NCBI GenBank assembly: GCA_945861275.1 | Contig: CAMATZ010000009.1 | Span: 62,001-126,000 of the forward strand | From: Bordetella parapertussis | GTDB taxonomy: Bacteria; Pseudomonadota; Gammaproteobacteria; Burkholderiales; SG8-41 | Reading direction: 5' to 3' | DNA: 64,000 bases | Shown: one piece after another, positions 48,339 through 60,036 of the stretch | Layout: every line of letters starts with the position of its first letter | Position numbering within the stretch: the first letter of the stretch is position 1 | Made by a program: the position numbers and the translations under genes | Notes under the pieces: model-generated | Told to the model about the DNA's origin: nothing | Databases searched by the model: none | What the model saw: only the letters and a program-made list of their open reading frames with translations

Positions 48339-49970
48339 ATGCCGGGGTTTCTGGACAAAGAACGCATCATCGCGGGGCCTGGTTTCAACCGATGGCTGGT
48401 CCCTCCCGCCGCGCTTGCGATCCACTTGTGTATCGGCATGGCCTATGGGTTTTCCGTATTCTGGTTGCCGCTGTCGAGGGCGCTGGGCATCAAAGAGGCC
48501 ATCCCGTGTGCTCCCGAGGTCGGCTTTTTTGCCGAACTGTTCACCACCACCTGCGACTGGGAAATCTCAACACTGGGTTGGATGTATACGCTGTTTTTCG
48601 TGCTGCTCGGATCCAGCGCCGCAACCTGGGGCGGCTGGCTGGAACGCGCCGGCCCGCGCAAGGCCGGTGTGGTGTCGGCGCTGTGCTGGTGTGGCGGAAT
48701 GCTGATCTCGGCACTGGGCGTTTACCTGCACCAGTTCTGGATAGTGATTTTGGGCTCAGGGGTGATTGGCGGCATCGGCCTCGGGCTGGGCTACATCTCG
48801 CCGGTGTCGACCCTGATCAAGTGGTTTCCTGACCGCCGCGGCATGGCCACCGGTATGGCCATCATGGGTTTTGGCGGCGGCGCGATGATAGGCTCGCCGC
48901 TAGCGGCTGATTTGATGAAGATTTTTGCCACGCCGGCCAGCGTCGGTGTAACGCAGACCTTTGTGGTGATGGCGCTGGTGTACTTTGTGTTCATGATGGC
49001 CGGTGCGTTCGGTTACCGCGTGCCCGAGACCGGCTGGAAGCCCGCCGGCTGGACACCGCCACCCGCGCAAGCCAGCAATGCAATGATCACGCAACGCCAT
49101 GTTCACGTCAGCAGGGTCTGGGGCATTCCCCAGTTCTGGCTGATCTGGGTGGTGCTGTGCATGAATGTGAGCGCAGGCATTGGCGTGATCGGTATGGCCT
49201 CACCGATGCTGCAGGAGGTGTTTGGCGGCTCCCTGATCGGGATAGCCAAAAAGTTTGACGAACTCGACAAGACGCAACTGGCAGCCATTGCCACCGTGGC
49301 GGCGGGCTTTACGGCGCTGCTGAGTTTGTTCAATATTGGCGGGCGCTTCGTGTGGGCCAGCCTGTCCGACACGCTTGGCCGCAAAATGACTTATGTGGTG
49401 TTTTTTGTGCTGGGTGCTGTGTTGTATTTTGGCGTGCCGGGCAGCGCAGCGGCGGGCAGCATCGTGTTGTTTGTGGCCGCGTTTTGCGTCATCCTGAGCA
49501 TGTACGGCGGCGGTTTTGCGACCGTGCCGGCTTACCTGGCCGATATCTTCGGCACGCAGATGGTCGGCGCCATCCATGGCCGCCTGCTCACAGCCTGGGC
49601 CACCGCCGGCGTGTTGGGCCCGGTGGTGGTGAACTACATGCGTGAATACCAGCTCAGCCTGGGGCTGCCGCGTGAGCAGGTATACAACCAGACCATGTAC
49701 ATCCTCACCGGCATGCTGATGGTGGGCTTGATCTGCAACCTGATGGTGCGTCCGCTGGCCGACAAGTGGTTCATGACCGACGCCGAGCTGGCCGAAGAAA
49801 AGCGCCTGGCGCACGAAAAAGAAGCGGCTTCCGAGCTTGTGCATGGCGCCGGGGGCAGCCACGATGCGGTGAGCCCTGTGGTGGTGGTGATGGCTTGGGC
49901 TGCGGTGGGAATTCCGCTGGCCTGGGGGGTGTACCGCACCTTGCAAATCGTCGCAAAATTCTTTCACTGA
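48339..49970 (+). CDS. OFA-family major facilitator transporter (oxalate/formate antiporter-like)
   Basis: This 543-residue membrane protein has twelve helices. It begins WLVPPAALAIHLCIGMAYGFSVFWLPLSRALG. The cytoplasmic loop motif DRRGMATGMAIMGFGGGAMIGSPLAADLM and the MFS motif in NIGGRFVWASLSDTLGRK are visible. The OFA group transports oxalate, formate or other mono- and dicarboxylates. A large loop (about residues 55-80) with CAPEVGFFAELFTTTCDWE lies after the first helix. I start at the ATG at 48339, since the 18 upstream codons have no ribosome site. The C-terminal region has an additional helix. No formyl-CoA or oxalyl-CoA genes are near, so the substrate is open. Confidence 0.88.
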   Translation: MPGFLDKERIIAGPGFNRWLVPPAALAIHLCIGMAYGFSVFWLPLSRALGIKEAIPCAPEVGFFAELFTTTCDWEISTLGWMYTLFFVLLGSSAATWGGWLERAGPRKAGVVSALCWCGGMLISALGVYLHQFWIVILGSGVIGGIGLGLGYISPVSTLIKWFPDRRGMATGMAIMGFGGGAMIGSPLAADLMKIFATPASVGVTQTFVVMALVYFVFMMAGAFGYRVPETGWKPAGWTPPPAQASNAMITQRHVHVSRVWGIPQFWLIWVVLCMNVSAGIGVIGMASPMLQEVFGGSLIGIAKKFDELDKTQLAAIATVAAGFTALLSLFNIGGRFVWASLSDTLGRKMTYVVFFVLGAVLYFGVPGSAAAGSIVLFVAAFCVILSMYGGGFATVPAYLADIFGTQMVGAIHGRLLTAWATAGVLGPVVVNYMREYQLSLGLPREQVYNQTMYILTGMLMVGLICNLMVRPLADKWFMTDAELAEEKRLAHEKEAASELVHGAGGSHDAVSPVVVVMAWAAVGIPLAWGVYRTLQIVAKFFH

Positions 49971-50038
49971 CAGCGTTTTTTGGGTGCATCGTGCACTGCG
50001 TGAAAGTCGCGGGCGCGATCTGGTAGGCTCCACGCTTG

Positions 50039-51532
<1,494 letters not shown>

Positions 51533-51642
51533 AACGCGCGCCGGGGGCCTTCGCTCCTCACCGGTTCCCACGACCACGCTGCGGCCTCGGAATGAGTCCT
51601 CCGCGCTAGGCGGATACCCACGTCGCGGGCGGCGGGCCTTTT

Positions 51643-51659
51643 CTTTACACCATCTTTAC
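51643..51659 (+). promoter_or_regulatory. Candidate KdpE site: CTTTAC direct repeat, 11-bp spacing (site 1)
   Basis: CTTTACACCATCTTTAC contains two CTTTAC words 11 bases apart (51643 and 51654), one DNA turn, as expected for two subunits of an OmpR-family regulator. Site 2 at 52435-52451 has the same pattern. It lies 65 bases before the IS110-like gene. Confidence 0.65.
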
Positions 51660-51723
51660 GCGCCGGCGCTTATCTTTGATGCCATCGCGGAATCGACTCC
51701 GCAAACAATAATGCGATGGGCTC

Positions 51724-52230
51724 ATGATTTCGGTTCTATCGGAAACGGAAAATCGAACCATAAAGGTCGATGGAGGTGGCGGCGCAATACTGCAGGTGCC
51801 GCTCGGCATGCCGCTGGTGCCCCCTGCCGGTCCACTTTCTGCTGTGACGCAGTGCAAGAAAAACCGTAGAACGTCGCCGCAAAATCGGTGTTACGGCATT
51901 GACATCGCCGAAGACGGCGCGCTGGTAGTTGCCGAGCGTACCAACCGTGTGCAGGCAACGACTATCCACTACCCCGCAGGAGCGGCAGGCACATCGGCAT
52001 TGCTCGAGCGCATTGGGCGTGACCCTGCCCGCCCACGCGTGTGCATCCGTTCCTGCGGTGCTGCCGCGATGGCGATCGCGATGAGTCTTGCCGCGCTGCC
52101 GGTCGGCGAGGTAACGCTTGTTTCACCGCGCGCCATTGAGGTGTCCACCAGTAACCGCCGCGAAACGGCTCCGCCATCGCCCGACGATCGCGCCCTGCGA
52201 CTTGCGCGCCTGGCCGAGCGTTTATATTGA
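51724..52230 (+). CDS. Truncated IS110-like DEDD-domain protein upstream of kdp, unknown function
   Basis: This 168-residue protein is not a full transposase. Residues about 55-165 resemble the RuvC-like DEDD domain of IS110/IS116 proteins. CYGIDIAEDGALVVAERTN corresponds to the first catalytic Asp strand, RPRVCIRSCGAAAMAIAMSLAALPVGEVTLVSPRAIEV to the second strand region, and SPDDRALRLARLAERL to the last Asp segment. The usual Glu of the second strand is replaced by Arg (RVCIRSCG), so nuclease activity is doubtful. The C-terminal serine domain of IS110 is missing. A CTTTAC repeat of the kdp type precedes it, so it may belong to the potassium regulon. The N-terminal 50 residues and the start are uncertain. 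Confidence 0.5.
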   Translation: MISVLSETENRTIKVDGGGGAILQVPLGMPLVPPAGPLSAVTQCKKNRRTSPQNRCYGIDIAEDGALVVAERTNRVQATTIHYPAGAAGTSALLERIGRDPARPRVCIRSCGAAAMAIAMSLAALPVGEVTLVSPRAIEVSTSNRRETAPPSPDDRALRLARLAERLY

Positions 52231-52434
52231 GGACCGCCCGAGATGGCCCGCCAACAAGTCGCGTTTGCCGCGTGTTGCGTGCATGCCATTGGTAAGCCGC
52301 TCGGGTAGCCTCGCAGTTACTCACGTAGATTCATTGCGCCCCGTTCACAAGTAATGGAGGGCACCCTTGGCGGACGCTCAAACGTCTTCGGTAAAAGTTC
52401 AAGCATTTCATACGGTTGGAATCGCATGTGTATT

Positions 52435-52451
52435 CTTTACGCCTTTTTTAC
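52435..52451 (+). promoter_or_regulatory. Candidate KdpE site: CTTTAC/TTTTAC direct repeat (site 2)
   Basis: CTTTACGCCTTTTTTAC has CTTTAC at 52435 and TTTTAC at 52446, again 11 bases apart, and shares CTTTAC-N-CC-N-T-N-TTTAC with site 1. TAAATT (52463-52468) could serve as a -10 element. It lies 51 bases before the 31-residue peptide gene that heads the kdp operon. Confidence 0.7.
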
Positions 52452-52502
52452 TCGGTCATCCCTAAATTACTGTTTGTAGCACCACGAAACAGGAGGCTCA
52501 CC

Positions 52503-52598
52503 ATGGATCTAATCTTCTTGCTACTCGCGATTGCGCTGTTTGTAGCGACCCTCGGACTCGGCGTGCTGTGCGCCCGACTGATGGAGCGCAAATCATGA
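52503..52598 (+). CDS. 31-residue single-helix membrane peptide at the head of the kdp operon
   Basis: MDLIFLLLAIALFVATLGLG followed by VLCARLMERKS is one transmembrane helix with a basic C-terminus. The strong ribosome site AGGAGG lies six bases before the ATG, and its stop overlaps the start of kdpF (ATGA), so it is surely translated. It is similar in size to KdpF and probably a related accessory peptide of the Kdp pump. I know of no established name for it. Confidence 0.8.
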   Translation: MDLIFLLLAIALFVATLGLGVLCARLMERKS

Positions 52599-52684
52599 GC
52601 GGCTTCGAAATACTCGCGCTGGTACTCGCCGTCGCACTCGGGGCGTATCTCGTTTATGCCCTGCTCAACGCGGAGGATTTTTGA
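52595..52684 (+). CDS. kdpF: Potassium-transporting ATPase small subunit KdpF
   Basis: This 29-residue single-helix protein reads MSGFEILALVLAVALGAYLV then YALLNAEDF. It is the lipid-like stabiliser of the KdpFABC complex. It is too short for common gene callers. It overlaps both neighbours: the upstream stop by four bases and the kdpA start by one base (TGATG). The sequence is typical for the family (hydrophobic helix, then Y-LL-AE-F). Confidence 0.92.
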   Translation: MSGFEILALVLAVALGAYLVYALLNAEDF

Positions 52685-54468
52685 TGAACGCCTTTCTCCA
52701 ATGCACCCTCTTCCTCGTGGTGCTGCTCGCGCTCGCAAAGCCGCTCGGCGCCTATATGGCGAATGTTTACCTGGGGCAGCGAACGTTCATGTCGCCCGTG
52801 CTTGGCTGGCTGGAGCGTCTGGTATATCGCGGCGCCGGCGTGAAGCCGGAAGATGATATGGACTGGAAGCGCTATCTTTCGGCGACCCTCTGGTTCAATC
52901 TGCTTGGCTTTGCGGCCGTGTACGCGCTGCAACGCCTTCAGGACGTGCTGCCACTGAATCCGCAGAAGATGGGCGCCGTTTCGCCCGACTCGTCTTTTAA
53001 TACCGCGGTGAGCTTTATCAGCAATACCAACTGGCAGGGTTACGGCGGTGAGTCGACCATGAGTTATCTCACCCAGATGCTGGGGTTGAGCGTGCAGAAC
53101 TTCCTTTCCGCAGCCACCGGCATGGCGGTGTTGATAGCGCTGTCGCGCGGCTTCGCCCGCAAGCAGGCCAGCGGCATCGGCAACTTCTGGGTCGATATGA
53201 CTCGATCCACCCTCTACATCCTGCTGCCGCTGTCGCTCATTCTTGCCTGCGTGCTCGTCACGCAGGGCGTGGTGCAGACCTTTCAGCCCTACAAGACCGT
53301 GGAACTGGTGCAGCAGCCGCTGGAATTCGAGCAGCCGAAAAACGGCCCTGACGGCAAGCCCGTGATGGACAAGGAGGGCAAGCCGGTGATGGAAAAGACC
53401 ACCACCAAGGAGCAGACGTTATCGCTGGGGCCGGCCGCTTCGCAGATCGCGATCAAGCAGCTTGGCACCAACGGCGGTGGCTTCTTCAACGTCAACTCCG
53501 CACATCCGTTTGAGAATCCGACACCGCTCGCGAACTTCCTCGGGGTGCTGGCGATACTGCTGATCCCGGCGGCGCTCTGCTACACCTTCGGGCGCATGAT
53601 CGGCGACACGCGCCAGGGCTGGGCGCTGTTAACCGCGATGACCGTGGTATTCGTCGCGTTCCTGGTGGTGTGCGTGGTGGCCGAGCAGGCCGGCAATCCG
53701 ATCCTTGCCAAGGCGGGCGTCGAGCAACCCCTCGGCAATATGGAAGGCAAGGAGGTGCGTTTCGGCGTCACCAACTCCGCGCTGTGGGCAACCGTCACCA
53801 CTGCCGCCTCGAACGGTTCGGTGAATTCGATGCACGACTCCTACACACCGCTCGGCGGCATGGTGCCGATGGTGCTGATGCAATTGGGCGAAATCATTTT
53901 CGGCGGCGTCGGTTCCGGCCTCTATGGCATGCTGATCTTCGCCATCGTCGCCGTATTCATCGCCGGGCTGATGGTCGGGCGCACGCCCGAGTACGTCGGC
54001 AAGAAAATCGAGGCCTTCGAAATCAAGATGGCGTCGCTCGCGGTGCTGTTCCCGTTCGCAGTGGTGCTGATCGGCACTGCGATCGCAGTGGTGGTCGATG
54101 TGGGCACTTCCAGCATGTCTAACCCCGGCGCGCACGGCTTCTCGCAGGTGCTCTACGCGTTCTCGTCGGCGGGCAATAACAACGGCAGCGCCTTTGCGGG
54201 CTTAAGCGCAAATACGCCGTTCTATAACACGGCGCTCGGCATCGCGATGTGGGCTTCGCGCTACTGGATCATCGTGCCGGTACTGGCGCTGGCGGGCAGC
54301 CTAGCGGCCAAGAAGCTGGTCCCGGCAAGCGCTGGTACGCTGCCGACGCACACGCCGTTGTTCATCGCATTCCTGGTGGGGACCGTGCTGATACTGGGCG
54401 CGCTTACTTTCCTGCCGGGGCTCGCGCTGGGACCGATAGTCGAACATCTGCAACTGTGGAGCCGCTAA
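52684..54468 (+). CDS. kdpA: Potassium-transporting ATPase potassium-binding subunit KdpA
   Basis: This is the potassium channel subunit of the high-affinity Kdp pump. It is 594 residues with about ten membrane helices and four selectivity-filter-like regions. These are visible as [73 protein letters not shown] and [17 protein letters not shown]. The start is the ATG at 52684, overlapping the kdpF stop; a TTG one codon earlier is not needed. It works with KdpB (energy), KdpC and KdpF in the inner membrane. The gene is part of the kdpFABCDE operon. Confidence 0.97.
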   Translation: MNAFLQCTLFLVVLLALAKPLGAYMANVYLGQRTFMSPVLGWLERLVYRGAGVKPEDDMDWKRYLSATLWFNLLGFAAVYALQRLQDVLPLNPQKMGAVSPDSSFNTAVSFISNTNWQGYGGESTMSYLTQMLGLSVQNFLSAATGMAVLIALSRGFARKQASGIGNFWVDMTRSTLYILLPLSLILACVLVTQGVVQTFQPYKTVELVQQPLEFEQPKNGPDGKPVMDKEGKPVMEKTTTKEQTLSLGPAASQIAIKQLGTNGGGFFNVNSAHPFENPTPLANFLGVLAILLIPAALCYTFGRMIGDTRQGWALLTAMTVVFVAFLVVCVVAEQAGNPILAKAGVEQPLGNMEGKEVRFGVTNSALWATVTTAASNGSVNSMHDSYTPLGGMVPMVLMQLGEIIFGGVGSGLYGMLIFAIVAVFIAGLMVGRTPEYVGKKIEAFEIKMASLAVLFPFAVVLIGTAIAVVVDVGTSSMSNPGAHGFSQVLYAFSSAGNNNGSAFAGLSANTPFYNTALGIAMWASRYWIIVPVLALAGSLAAKKLVPASAGTLPTHTPLFIAFLVGTVLILGALTFLPGLALGPIVEHLQLWSR

Positions 54469-54469
54469 T

Positions 54470-56554
54470 ATGGCCAACGCTACTAATACCGTCAAAATCA
54501 AAACCCTGAGCGCACCGATCCTGCAGCGCGCCGCGCTTGAGTCATTTATCAAGCTCGCGCCGAACGTGCAGTGGAAGAACCCGGTGATGTTCGTAGTCTG
54601 GGTCGGCAGCGTACTGACGACGCTGCTGTGGCTCCAGGCAGTGTTTTTCGGTGGATCAGGCAAGGAATCCGCCTTATTCATACTCGCCGTGACCCTGTGG
54701 CTGTGGTTTACCGTCGTGTTCGCGAATTTCGCCGAAAGCATAGCCGAAGGCCGGGGCAAGGCGCAGGCCGCGGCCCTGCGCGGTGCCAAGCAAGACATTA
54801 CCGCGAAGAAGCTGGCGATGCCATTGCGTAACACCACCCCGCAACTGGTGCCCGGCTCCACCCTGAAAAAAGGCGACGTCGTACTCGTCGAAGTAGGGGA
54901 CTACATCCCCGGCGACGGCGTGGTGATTGAAGGCGCCGCCACCGTGAATGAGTCGGCAATCACCGGAGAATCCGCGCCGGTGGTGCGCGAGTCCGGTGGC
55001 GACCGCTCGTCCGTCACCGGCGGCACCCGCGTACTTTCAGACTGGATCATGGTTCAAATCAGCGTCAATCCCGGCGAGACCTTCCTCGACCGCATGATTG
55101 CACTGGTCGAAGGCGCCAAGCGCCAAAGAACGCCCAACGAGATAGCGCTGTCGATCCTGCTTTCCAAGTTCACGCTGATTTTTCTGCTCGCCTGCGCCAC
55201 ACTGCTGCCGTTTTCGATCTACGCGGTAAAGGCCGCTGGACAAGGCGACCCGATCTCGATCACGGTACTGGTCGCACTGCTGGTGTGCCTGATCCCCACC
55301 ACCATCGGGGCACTGCTGTCGGCGATCGGCATCGCCGGCATGGACCGCATGATTCAGGCGAACGTCATCGCAACGTCCGGCCGTGCGATCGAGGCGGCGG
55401 GCGACGTCGACGTGCTGCTGCTCGACAAGACCGGCACCATCACTCTGGGCAACCGCCAAGCCTCCGCATTCGCACCTGCGCCGGGTATCACCAGTGAAGC
55501 GCTTGCCGATGCCGCGCAACTGGCCTCTCTCCCCGACGAGACGCCCGAGGGCCGCTCGATCGTGGTATTCGCCAAACAACGCTACGGCCTGCGCGAGCGG
55601 GACCTGAAAGCGCTGGGTGCGAAGTTCGTGCCGTTCTCCGCACATACGCGCATGAGCGGTGTGGACTTCGAAGGACGCGCTATCCGCAAGGGCGCCGCCG
55701 ACGCGGTGCGCCAATGGGTTGAGTCCCAGGGCGGGAAGGTTCCGCAGGAAGTGACGACGCTCGTCGATGGCATGGCGCGGCGCGGATCGACCCCGCTGGT
55801 GGTTGCTGAGGGCACCAAGGTGCTCGGCGTGATCGAGCTAAAGGACATTGTGAAGGGCGGCATCAAGGAGCGTTTTGCGGAGCTGCGGCGCATGGGCATC
55901 AAGACGGTGATGATCACGGGTGATAACCGCCTCACTGCCGCCGCGATTGCCGCCGAGGCCGGCGTGGACGACTTCCTCGCCGAAGCGACGCCGGAGGCCA
56001 AGCTAAAACTCATACGCGAGTATCAGGCGCAGGGCCGGCTGGTCGCGATGTGCGGCGACGGCACCAACGACGCGCCGGCGCTGGCGCAAGCCGACGTCGC
56101 AGTGGCAATGTATTCCGGCACCGAGGCGGCAAAGGAAGCCGGCAATATGGTGGATCTCGACTCCAATCCCACCAAATTGATTGAAGTGGTCGAGATCGGA
56201 AAGCAATTGCTGATCACGCGCGGCTCGCTCACCACGTTTTCGATCGCGAACGACATCGCCAAGTATTTCGCGATCATCCCTGCGGCGTTTGCCACCACCT
56301 ACCCGCAGCTCAACACGCTCAACGTGATGCAGCTCGCGACGCCCTCTTCCGCCATCCTCTCGGCAGTGATTTTTAACGCCCTCATTATCATTGCGTTGAT
56401 CCCGCTCGCGCTGAAGGGCGTTGCCTACAAGCCGGTGGGCGCGGAAGCCCTGCTCAGACGCAACCTGCTGATCTATGGGGTTGGCGGCATCATCGTGCCG
56501 TTCATCGGCATTAAACTGATAGACATGATTCTTGTCAGCTTCGGGCTGGCGTAA
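54470..56554 (+). CDS. kdpB: Potassium-transporting ATPase ATP-binding subunit KdpB
   Basis: This P-type ATPase energises the Kdp pump. The 694-residue protein has the phosphorylation motif [12 protein letters not shown] (D about residue 319), the actuator TGES motif in [17 protein letters not shown], the hinge motif [49 protein letters not shown], and the N-domain sequence [10 protein letters not shown]-like ([14 protein letters not shown]). Membrane segments with the conserved potassium region ([13 protein letters not shown]) are intact. It starts two bases after kdpA and is followed by an intergenic repeat before kdpC. Confidence 0.97.
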   Translation: MANATNTVKIKTLSAPILQRAALESFIKLAPNVQWKNPVMFVVWVGSVLTTLLWLQAVFFGGSGKESALFILAVTLWLWFTVVFANFAESIAEGRGKAQAAALRGAKQDITAKKLAMPLRNTTPQLVPGSTLKKGDVVLVEVGDYIPGDGVVIEGAATVNESAITGESAPVVRESGGDRSSVTGGTRVLSDWIMVQISVNPGETFLDRMIALVEGAKRQRTPNEIALSILLSKFTLIFLLACATLLPFSIYAVKAAGQGDPISITVLVALLVCLIPTTIGALLSAIGIAGMDRMIQANVIATSGRAIEAAGDVDVLLLDKTGTITLGNRQASAFAPAPGITSEALADAAQLASLPDETPEGRSIVVFAKQRYGLRERDLKALGAKFVPFSAHTRMSGVDFEGRAIRKGAADAVRQWVESQGGKVPQEVTTLVDGMARRGSTPLVVAEGTKVLGVIELKDIVKGGIKERFAELRRMGIKTVMITGDNRLTAAAIAAEAGVDDFLAEATPEAKLKLIREYQAQGRLVAMCGDGTNDAPALAQADVAVAMYSGTEAAKEAGNMVDLDSNPTKLIEVVEIGKQLLITRGSLTTFSIANDIAKYFAIIPAAFATTYPQLNTLNVMQLATPSSAILSAVIFNALIIIALIPLALKGVAYKPVGAEALLRRNLLIYGVGGIIVPFIGIKLIDMILVSFGLA

Positions 56555-56595
56555 AAAATGTTTATCCGACTTTCACGTGAGGCGATAACAACCTC

Positions 56596-56704
56596 GTCGT
56601 TCCAGCGCAAGCTGGAACCCAGGTTGTAAAGTCGCCCGAAGGGCCTGAAATCAAATGCTTCGCATGAGTTTACACACTGGATTCCAGCTTCCGCTGGAAT
56701 GACG
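56596..56704. repeat. Palindromic intergenic repeat TCGTTCCAGC type between kdpB and kdpC
   Basis: CGTCGTTCCAGCGCAAGCTGGAACCC on the left is mirrored by CTGGATTCCAGCTTCCGCTGGAATGACGG on the right, about 60 bases apart. It is the same family as at 38416. It interrupts the kdp operon and may affect kdpB/kdpC mRNA processing. Confidence 0.75.
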
Positions 56705-56717
56705 GACAGAAAAGGAA

Positions 56718-57293
56718 ATGACCATGTTCAAGGAACTTCGTCCCGCCGTTATCGCTTTCATCGTACTGACCGTAATCACAGGGGTCGCATACCCGCTGCT
56801 GGTGACGGCGTTCGCACAACTGTTCCCGAACAAGTCAGCGGGGAGTGTAATCGAAGTCAACGGCAAGGCGGTCGGCTCGGCGCTGATCGGCCAGCCGTTC
56901 AGCGACCCGAAATACTTCTGGGGCCGGCCGTCCGCAACCTCGCCACAACCTTACAACGGCGCGGCTTCGTCTGGCTCAAACCAGGGGCCGACGAACAAGG
57001 CGCTCGCAGAGGCGGTAGCCGACCGCATCAAGGCATTGCGCGAAGCCGATCCGGGCAATGCGAAAGCGGTGCCGGCGGACCTGGTGACGGCATCGGCCAG
57101 CGGACTCGACCCGCACATCAGCCCCGACGCGGCCGCCTACCAGCTTGCGCGCATCGCGCGAGTGCGCAAACTGCCCGAACCCAGATTGCAGGAGCTGGTC
57201 GCAGCGCACACGGAAGGCAGGACATTCGGATTGCTGGGGGAAGCACGCGTCAGCGTCGTTCAGTTGAATATCGCGTTGGATGCGCTAAAGTAA
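56718..57293 (+). CDS. kdpC: Potassium-transporting ATPase subunit KdpC
   Basis: This 191-residue single-span membrane protein assists assembly and potassium binding in the Kdp complex. One N-terminal helix ([23 protein letters not shown]) is followed by a soluble periplasmic domain with [27 protein letters not shown] and the hallmark [25 protein letters not shown]. The ribosome site AAAGGAAATGACC is close to the ATG at 56718. The upstream repeat separates it from kdpB by 163 bases, yet the operon order is conserved. Confidence 0.96.
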   Translation: MTMFKELRPAVIAFIVLTVITGVAYPLLVTAFAQLFPNKSAGSVIEVNGKAVGSALIGQPFSDPKYFWGRPSATSPQPYNGAASSGSNQGPTNKALAEAVADRIKALREADPGNAKAVPADLVTASASGLDPHISPDAAAYQLARIARVRKLPEPRLQELVAAHTEGRTFGLLGEARVSVVQLNIALDALK

Positions 57294-57297
57294 ACCC

Positions 57298-60036
57298 ATG
57301 AGCGAGTCCCGCCCTGATCCTGACGCCCTACTCGCGCGAGTGCAGCGCGAAGAGGCGCGGGCGGCGCGCGGCAAACTCAAGGTTTTCTTCGGCGCGACTG
57401 CCGGCGTTGGCAAAACCTATGCCATGCTGGTTGAGGCGCGCCGCCTGAAAGCGCAAGGCGTCGATGTTGTGGCCGGCTACGTCGAGCCGCATGGTCGCAC
57501 TGAGACCGAGGCCCTGCTCGAGGGACTCGATCAACTGCCTTATCTCCCGGTGAAGTACCGCGGCGTCACCTTGCGCGAGTTCGACCTCGACGCCGCGCTC
57601 GCCCGCAAGCCGCGGATACTGCTGGTCGACGAACTCGCGCACTCAAATCCGATGGAGGGCGATCCCCAGCCGCGGCACGCCAAACGCTGGCAGGAGGTGG
57701 AGGAAGTGCTGCAGGCTGGCATCGACGTCTACACCACGGTAAACGTCCAGCACCTTGAGAGTCTGAATGACGTGGTCACCGGGATCACCGGTGTGCGCAT
57801 GCAGGAGACGGTACCCGACCATGTGTTCGAGTCGGCTGACGAGGTCGAACTGATCGATCTGCCGCCGGACGACCTGCTCGAACGGCTGCACGCGGGCAAG
57901 ATTTACATTCCCGCGCAGGTTCTGCACGCCGTCGACAATTTCTTCCGCAAAGGCAACCTTATTGCCCTGCGTGAACTCGCGCTGCGCACCACCGCAGACC
58001 GGGTGGACGCCGCGATGGACGAGTACCGCGAGGGCAGAGGCATACGCGCTATCTGGGCAGCCGGCGAGCGGCTGCTGGTGGCAATCGGTCCGGACGAGCA
58101 GTCCGAACGGTTGGTACGCGCTGGCAAACGCATGGCGACCGCGCTGCATGCGGAGTGGATCGTGGTATTCGTCGAAACGCCGGACCTGTTGCGGCTGTCG
58201 GAGGCGGAACGCGACCGCCGCATCGCGCTGCTGCGGCTCGCCGAGTCGCTCGGGGCCGAGACCGTGACCTTGGGTGGATCTTCGGTGGGTGAAGAACTCG
58301 CCAACTATGCCCGCACCCGCAACGTCACGCGCATCGTGATCGGGCGGCCGCGGCGTTCGTTGTGGCGCCGGCTGTTTCGCCCTTCCACTTACGGCGAGCT
58401 GCTCGCCCGCACCAAGGATGTCGACATCCACATTGTTGCGGGCACCGACGAGACGATGGCGTTGCGCAGCCCTTTCCTCGCGCGCAGCCGCGCCTACCTG
58501 CAGGTGGCGCGTGAACCGGATGCCGCCAAGGCGCGCTGGCCGGGATACGCGTGGAGTGTGCTCTCCGTCGTCGTATGTACACTGCTGGGCCTGGCGATGA
58601 CGCCCGCCTTCGAGCTGGTGAATGTCGCGATGGTGTATCTGCTCGCGGTCGCGCTGATCGCCTTCCGCTACGGGCGCGGGCCGGCGATCGCAGCGTCGGT
58701 TTTGGGCGTCGCCTCATTTGATTTTTTCTTTGTGCCGCCGCAACTGTCTTTCGCCGTGAGCGACGTGCAGTACCTGCTGACGTTCGCGATCATGCTCGCG
58801 GTCGCACTCATCATCTCCAATCTCGCCGCCAGCGTGCGCCTGCAGGCACGCGTCGCGGGCCATCGCGAGCGGCGCACTGCGGTGCTTTACGCGATGAGCC
58901 GCGAGCTTGCCGCTACACGCGGACACGAGTCGATGGCGCGTATCGCTGTAATCCACGTGAGCGAGGTGTTCGAAAGCCAGGTGGTGGTGCTGTTGCCGGA
59001 TGCCGGCGGCCACATCCGCTATCCCCGCAGCGAAAGTACCAATGGTTCTTTGCACGGCGCCGACCTCGGCGTCGCACAATGGGTGCAGGATCACGGCGAG
59101 CCGGCTGGGCTCGGCACCAACACGCTTCCCGGCACGGAAGCGCTATACCTCCCGCTTCAAGGCAGTCAGGCGGTGCTGGGCGTGCTCGGCGTGCTGCCGG
59201 CAACGCCGCGCCGCGTGCTGCTGCCGGAGCAATTCCACCTGCTGGAGACGTTCGCAGGGCAGCTCGCGCTCGCGCTGGAGCGCGCGGATGTCGCTGAGAA
59301 CGCACAGCGCGCCAATATCCATGCGGAAACGGAAGGCCTCAGGAATGCCCTTCTGGCATCGATCTCGCACGATTTGCGCACGCCGCTTGCCATCATTGCC
59401 GGGGCGTCCTCGAGTCTCACCGAAGCCGGGGAACGGCTGGACGCGCAGGAGCGTCAGGCGCTCGCCAGCAGCATTTACGAACAGTCGCGGGAAATGAGCG
59501 AGCTGGTGACCAACGTACTCGAAATGACGCGGCTCGAAGCCGGCACCATCGCCCTCGAACGCGACTGGCACGCGCTCAGTGAAATTACGGGCTCGGTGTT
59601 GCGGCGGCTGCGCGAGCGTCTCGCATCGCATCAGGTGCGAGTCGATCTGCCCGCCGATCTGCCGCTGGTGCGGGTGGATGCGACACTCGTCGAACAAGTA
59701 TTCGCCAATCTGCTGGAGAATGCCGCCAAGTACACGCCGCCGGGCACCGCCATCAGTTTGCGCGCACAGGTCCACAACCGCGAACTGCTGGTTTCCGTCG
59801 AGGACGAAGGGCCGGGCTTGCCGCCAGGCGATTCCGGGCAGTTGTTCGCCAAATTCCACCGCGGCGCGAGCGAGGGCGCCATCGCCGGCGTCGGGCTCGG
59901 TCTCGCGATCTGCCACGCCATCGTGACCTTGCACGGTGGGCGCATTTGGGCGGAGCGGCGCCCCGCAGGCGGTGCTGCGTTTCGCTTTACGCTGCCGCTT
60001 GAAGAGGCGCCGCCGATGCCGCCGGAGAACGCGTGA
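57298..60036 (+). CDS. kdpD: Sensor histidine kinase KdpD
   Basis: This 912-residue potassium sensor has an N-terminal KdpD domain with the ATP motif GATAGVGKTYAMLVEA (about residue 30) and the signature LVDELAHSNPMEG-type loop. A USP-like domain (GGSSVGEELANYARTRNVTRIVIGRP) follows. The four-helix membrane region (about residues 415-515) is next, then a GAF-like domain and the kinase core. The core has the phosphorylated His in SISHDLRTPLAIIAG (about residue 691), NLLENAAKYTPPGTAI and GVGLGLAICHAIV. All motifs look intact. It starts four bases after kdpC and overlaps kdpE by four bases (GTGA). It phosphorylates KdpE when potassium is limiting. Confidence 0.96.
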   Translation: MSESRPDPDALLARVQREEARAARGKLKVFFGATAGVGKTYAMLVEARRLKAQGVDVVAGYVEPHGRTETEALLEGLDQLPYLPVKYRGVTLREFDLDAALARKPRILLVDELAHSNPMEGDPQPRHAKRWQEVEEVLQAGIDVYTTVNVQHLESLNDVVTGITGVRMQETVPDHVFESADEVELIDLPPDDLLERLHAGKIYIPAQVLHAVDNFFRKGNLIALRELALRTTADRVDAAMDEYREGRGIRAIWAAGERLLVAIGPDEQSERLVRAGKRMATALHAEWIVVFVETPDLLRLSEAERDRRIALLRLAESLGAETVTLGGSSVGEELANYARTRNVTRIVIGRPRRSLWRRLFRPSTYGELLARTKDVDIHIVAGTDETMALRSPFLARSRAYLQVAREPDAAKARWPGYAWSVLSVVVCTLLGLAMTPAFELVNVAMVYLLAVALIAFRYGRGPAIAASVLGVASFDFFFVPPQLSFAVSDVQYLLTFAIMLAVALIISNLAASVRLQARVAGHRERRTAVLYAMSRELAATRGHESMARIAVIHVSEVFESQVVVLLPDAGGHIRYPRSESTNGSLHGADLGVAQWVQDHGEPAGLGTNTLPGTEALYLPLQGSQAVLGVLGVLPATPRRVLLPEQFHLLETFAGQLALALERADVAENAQRANIHAETEGLRNALLASISHDLRTPLAIIAGASSSLTEAGERLDAQERQALASSIYEQSREMSELVTNVLEMTRLEAGTIALERDWHALSEITGSVLRRLRERLASHQVRVDLPADLPLVRVDATLVEQVFANLLENAAKYTPPGTAISLRAQVHNRELLVSVEDEGPGLPPGDSGQLFAKFHRGASEGAIAGVGLGLAICHAIVTLHGGRIWAERRPAGGAAFRFTLPLEEAPPMPPENA

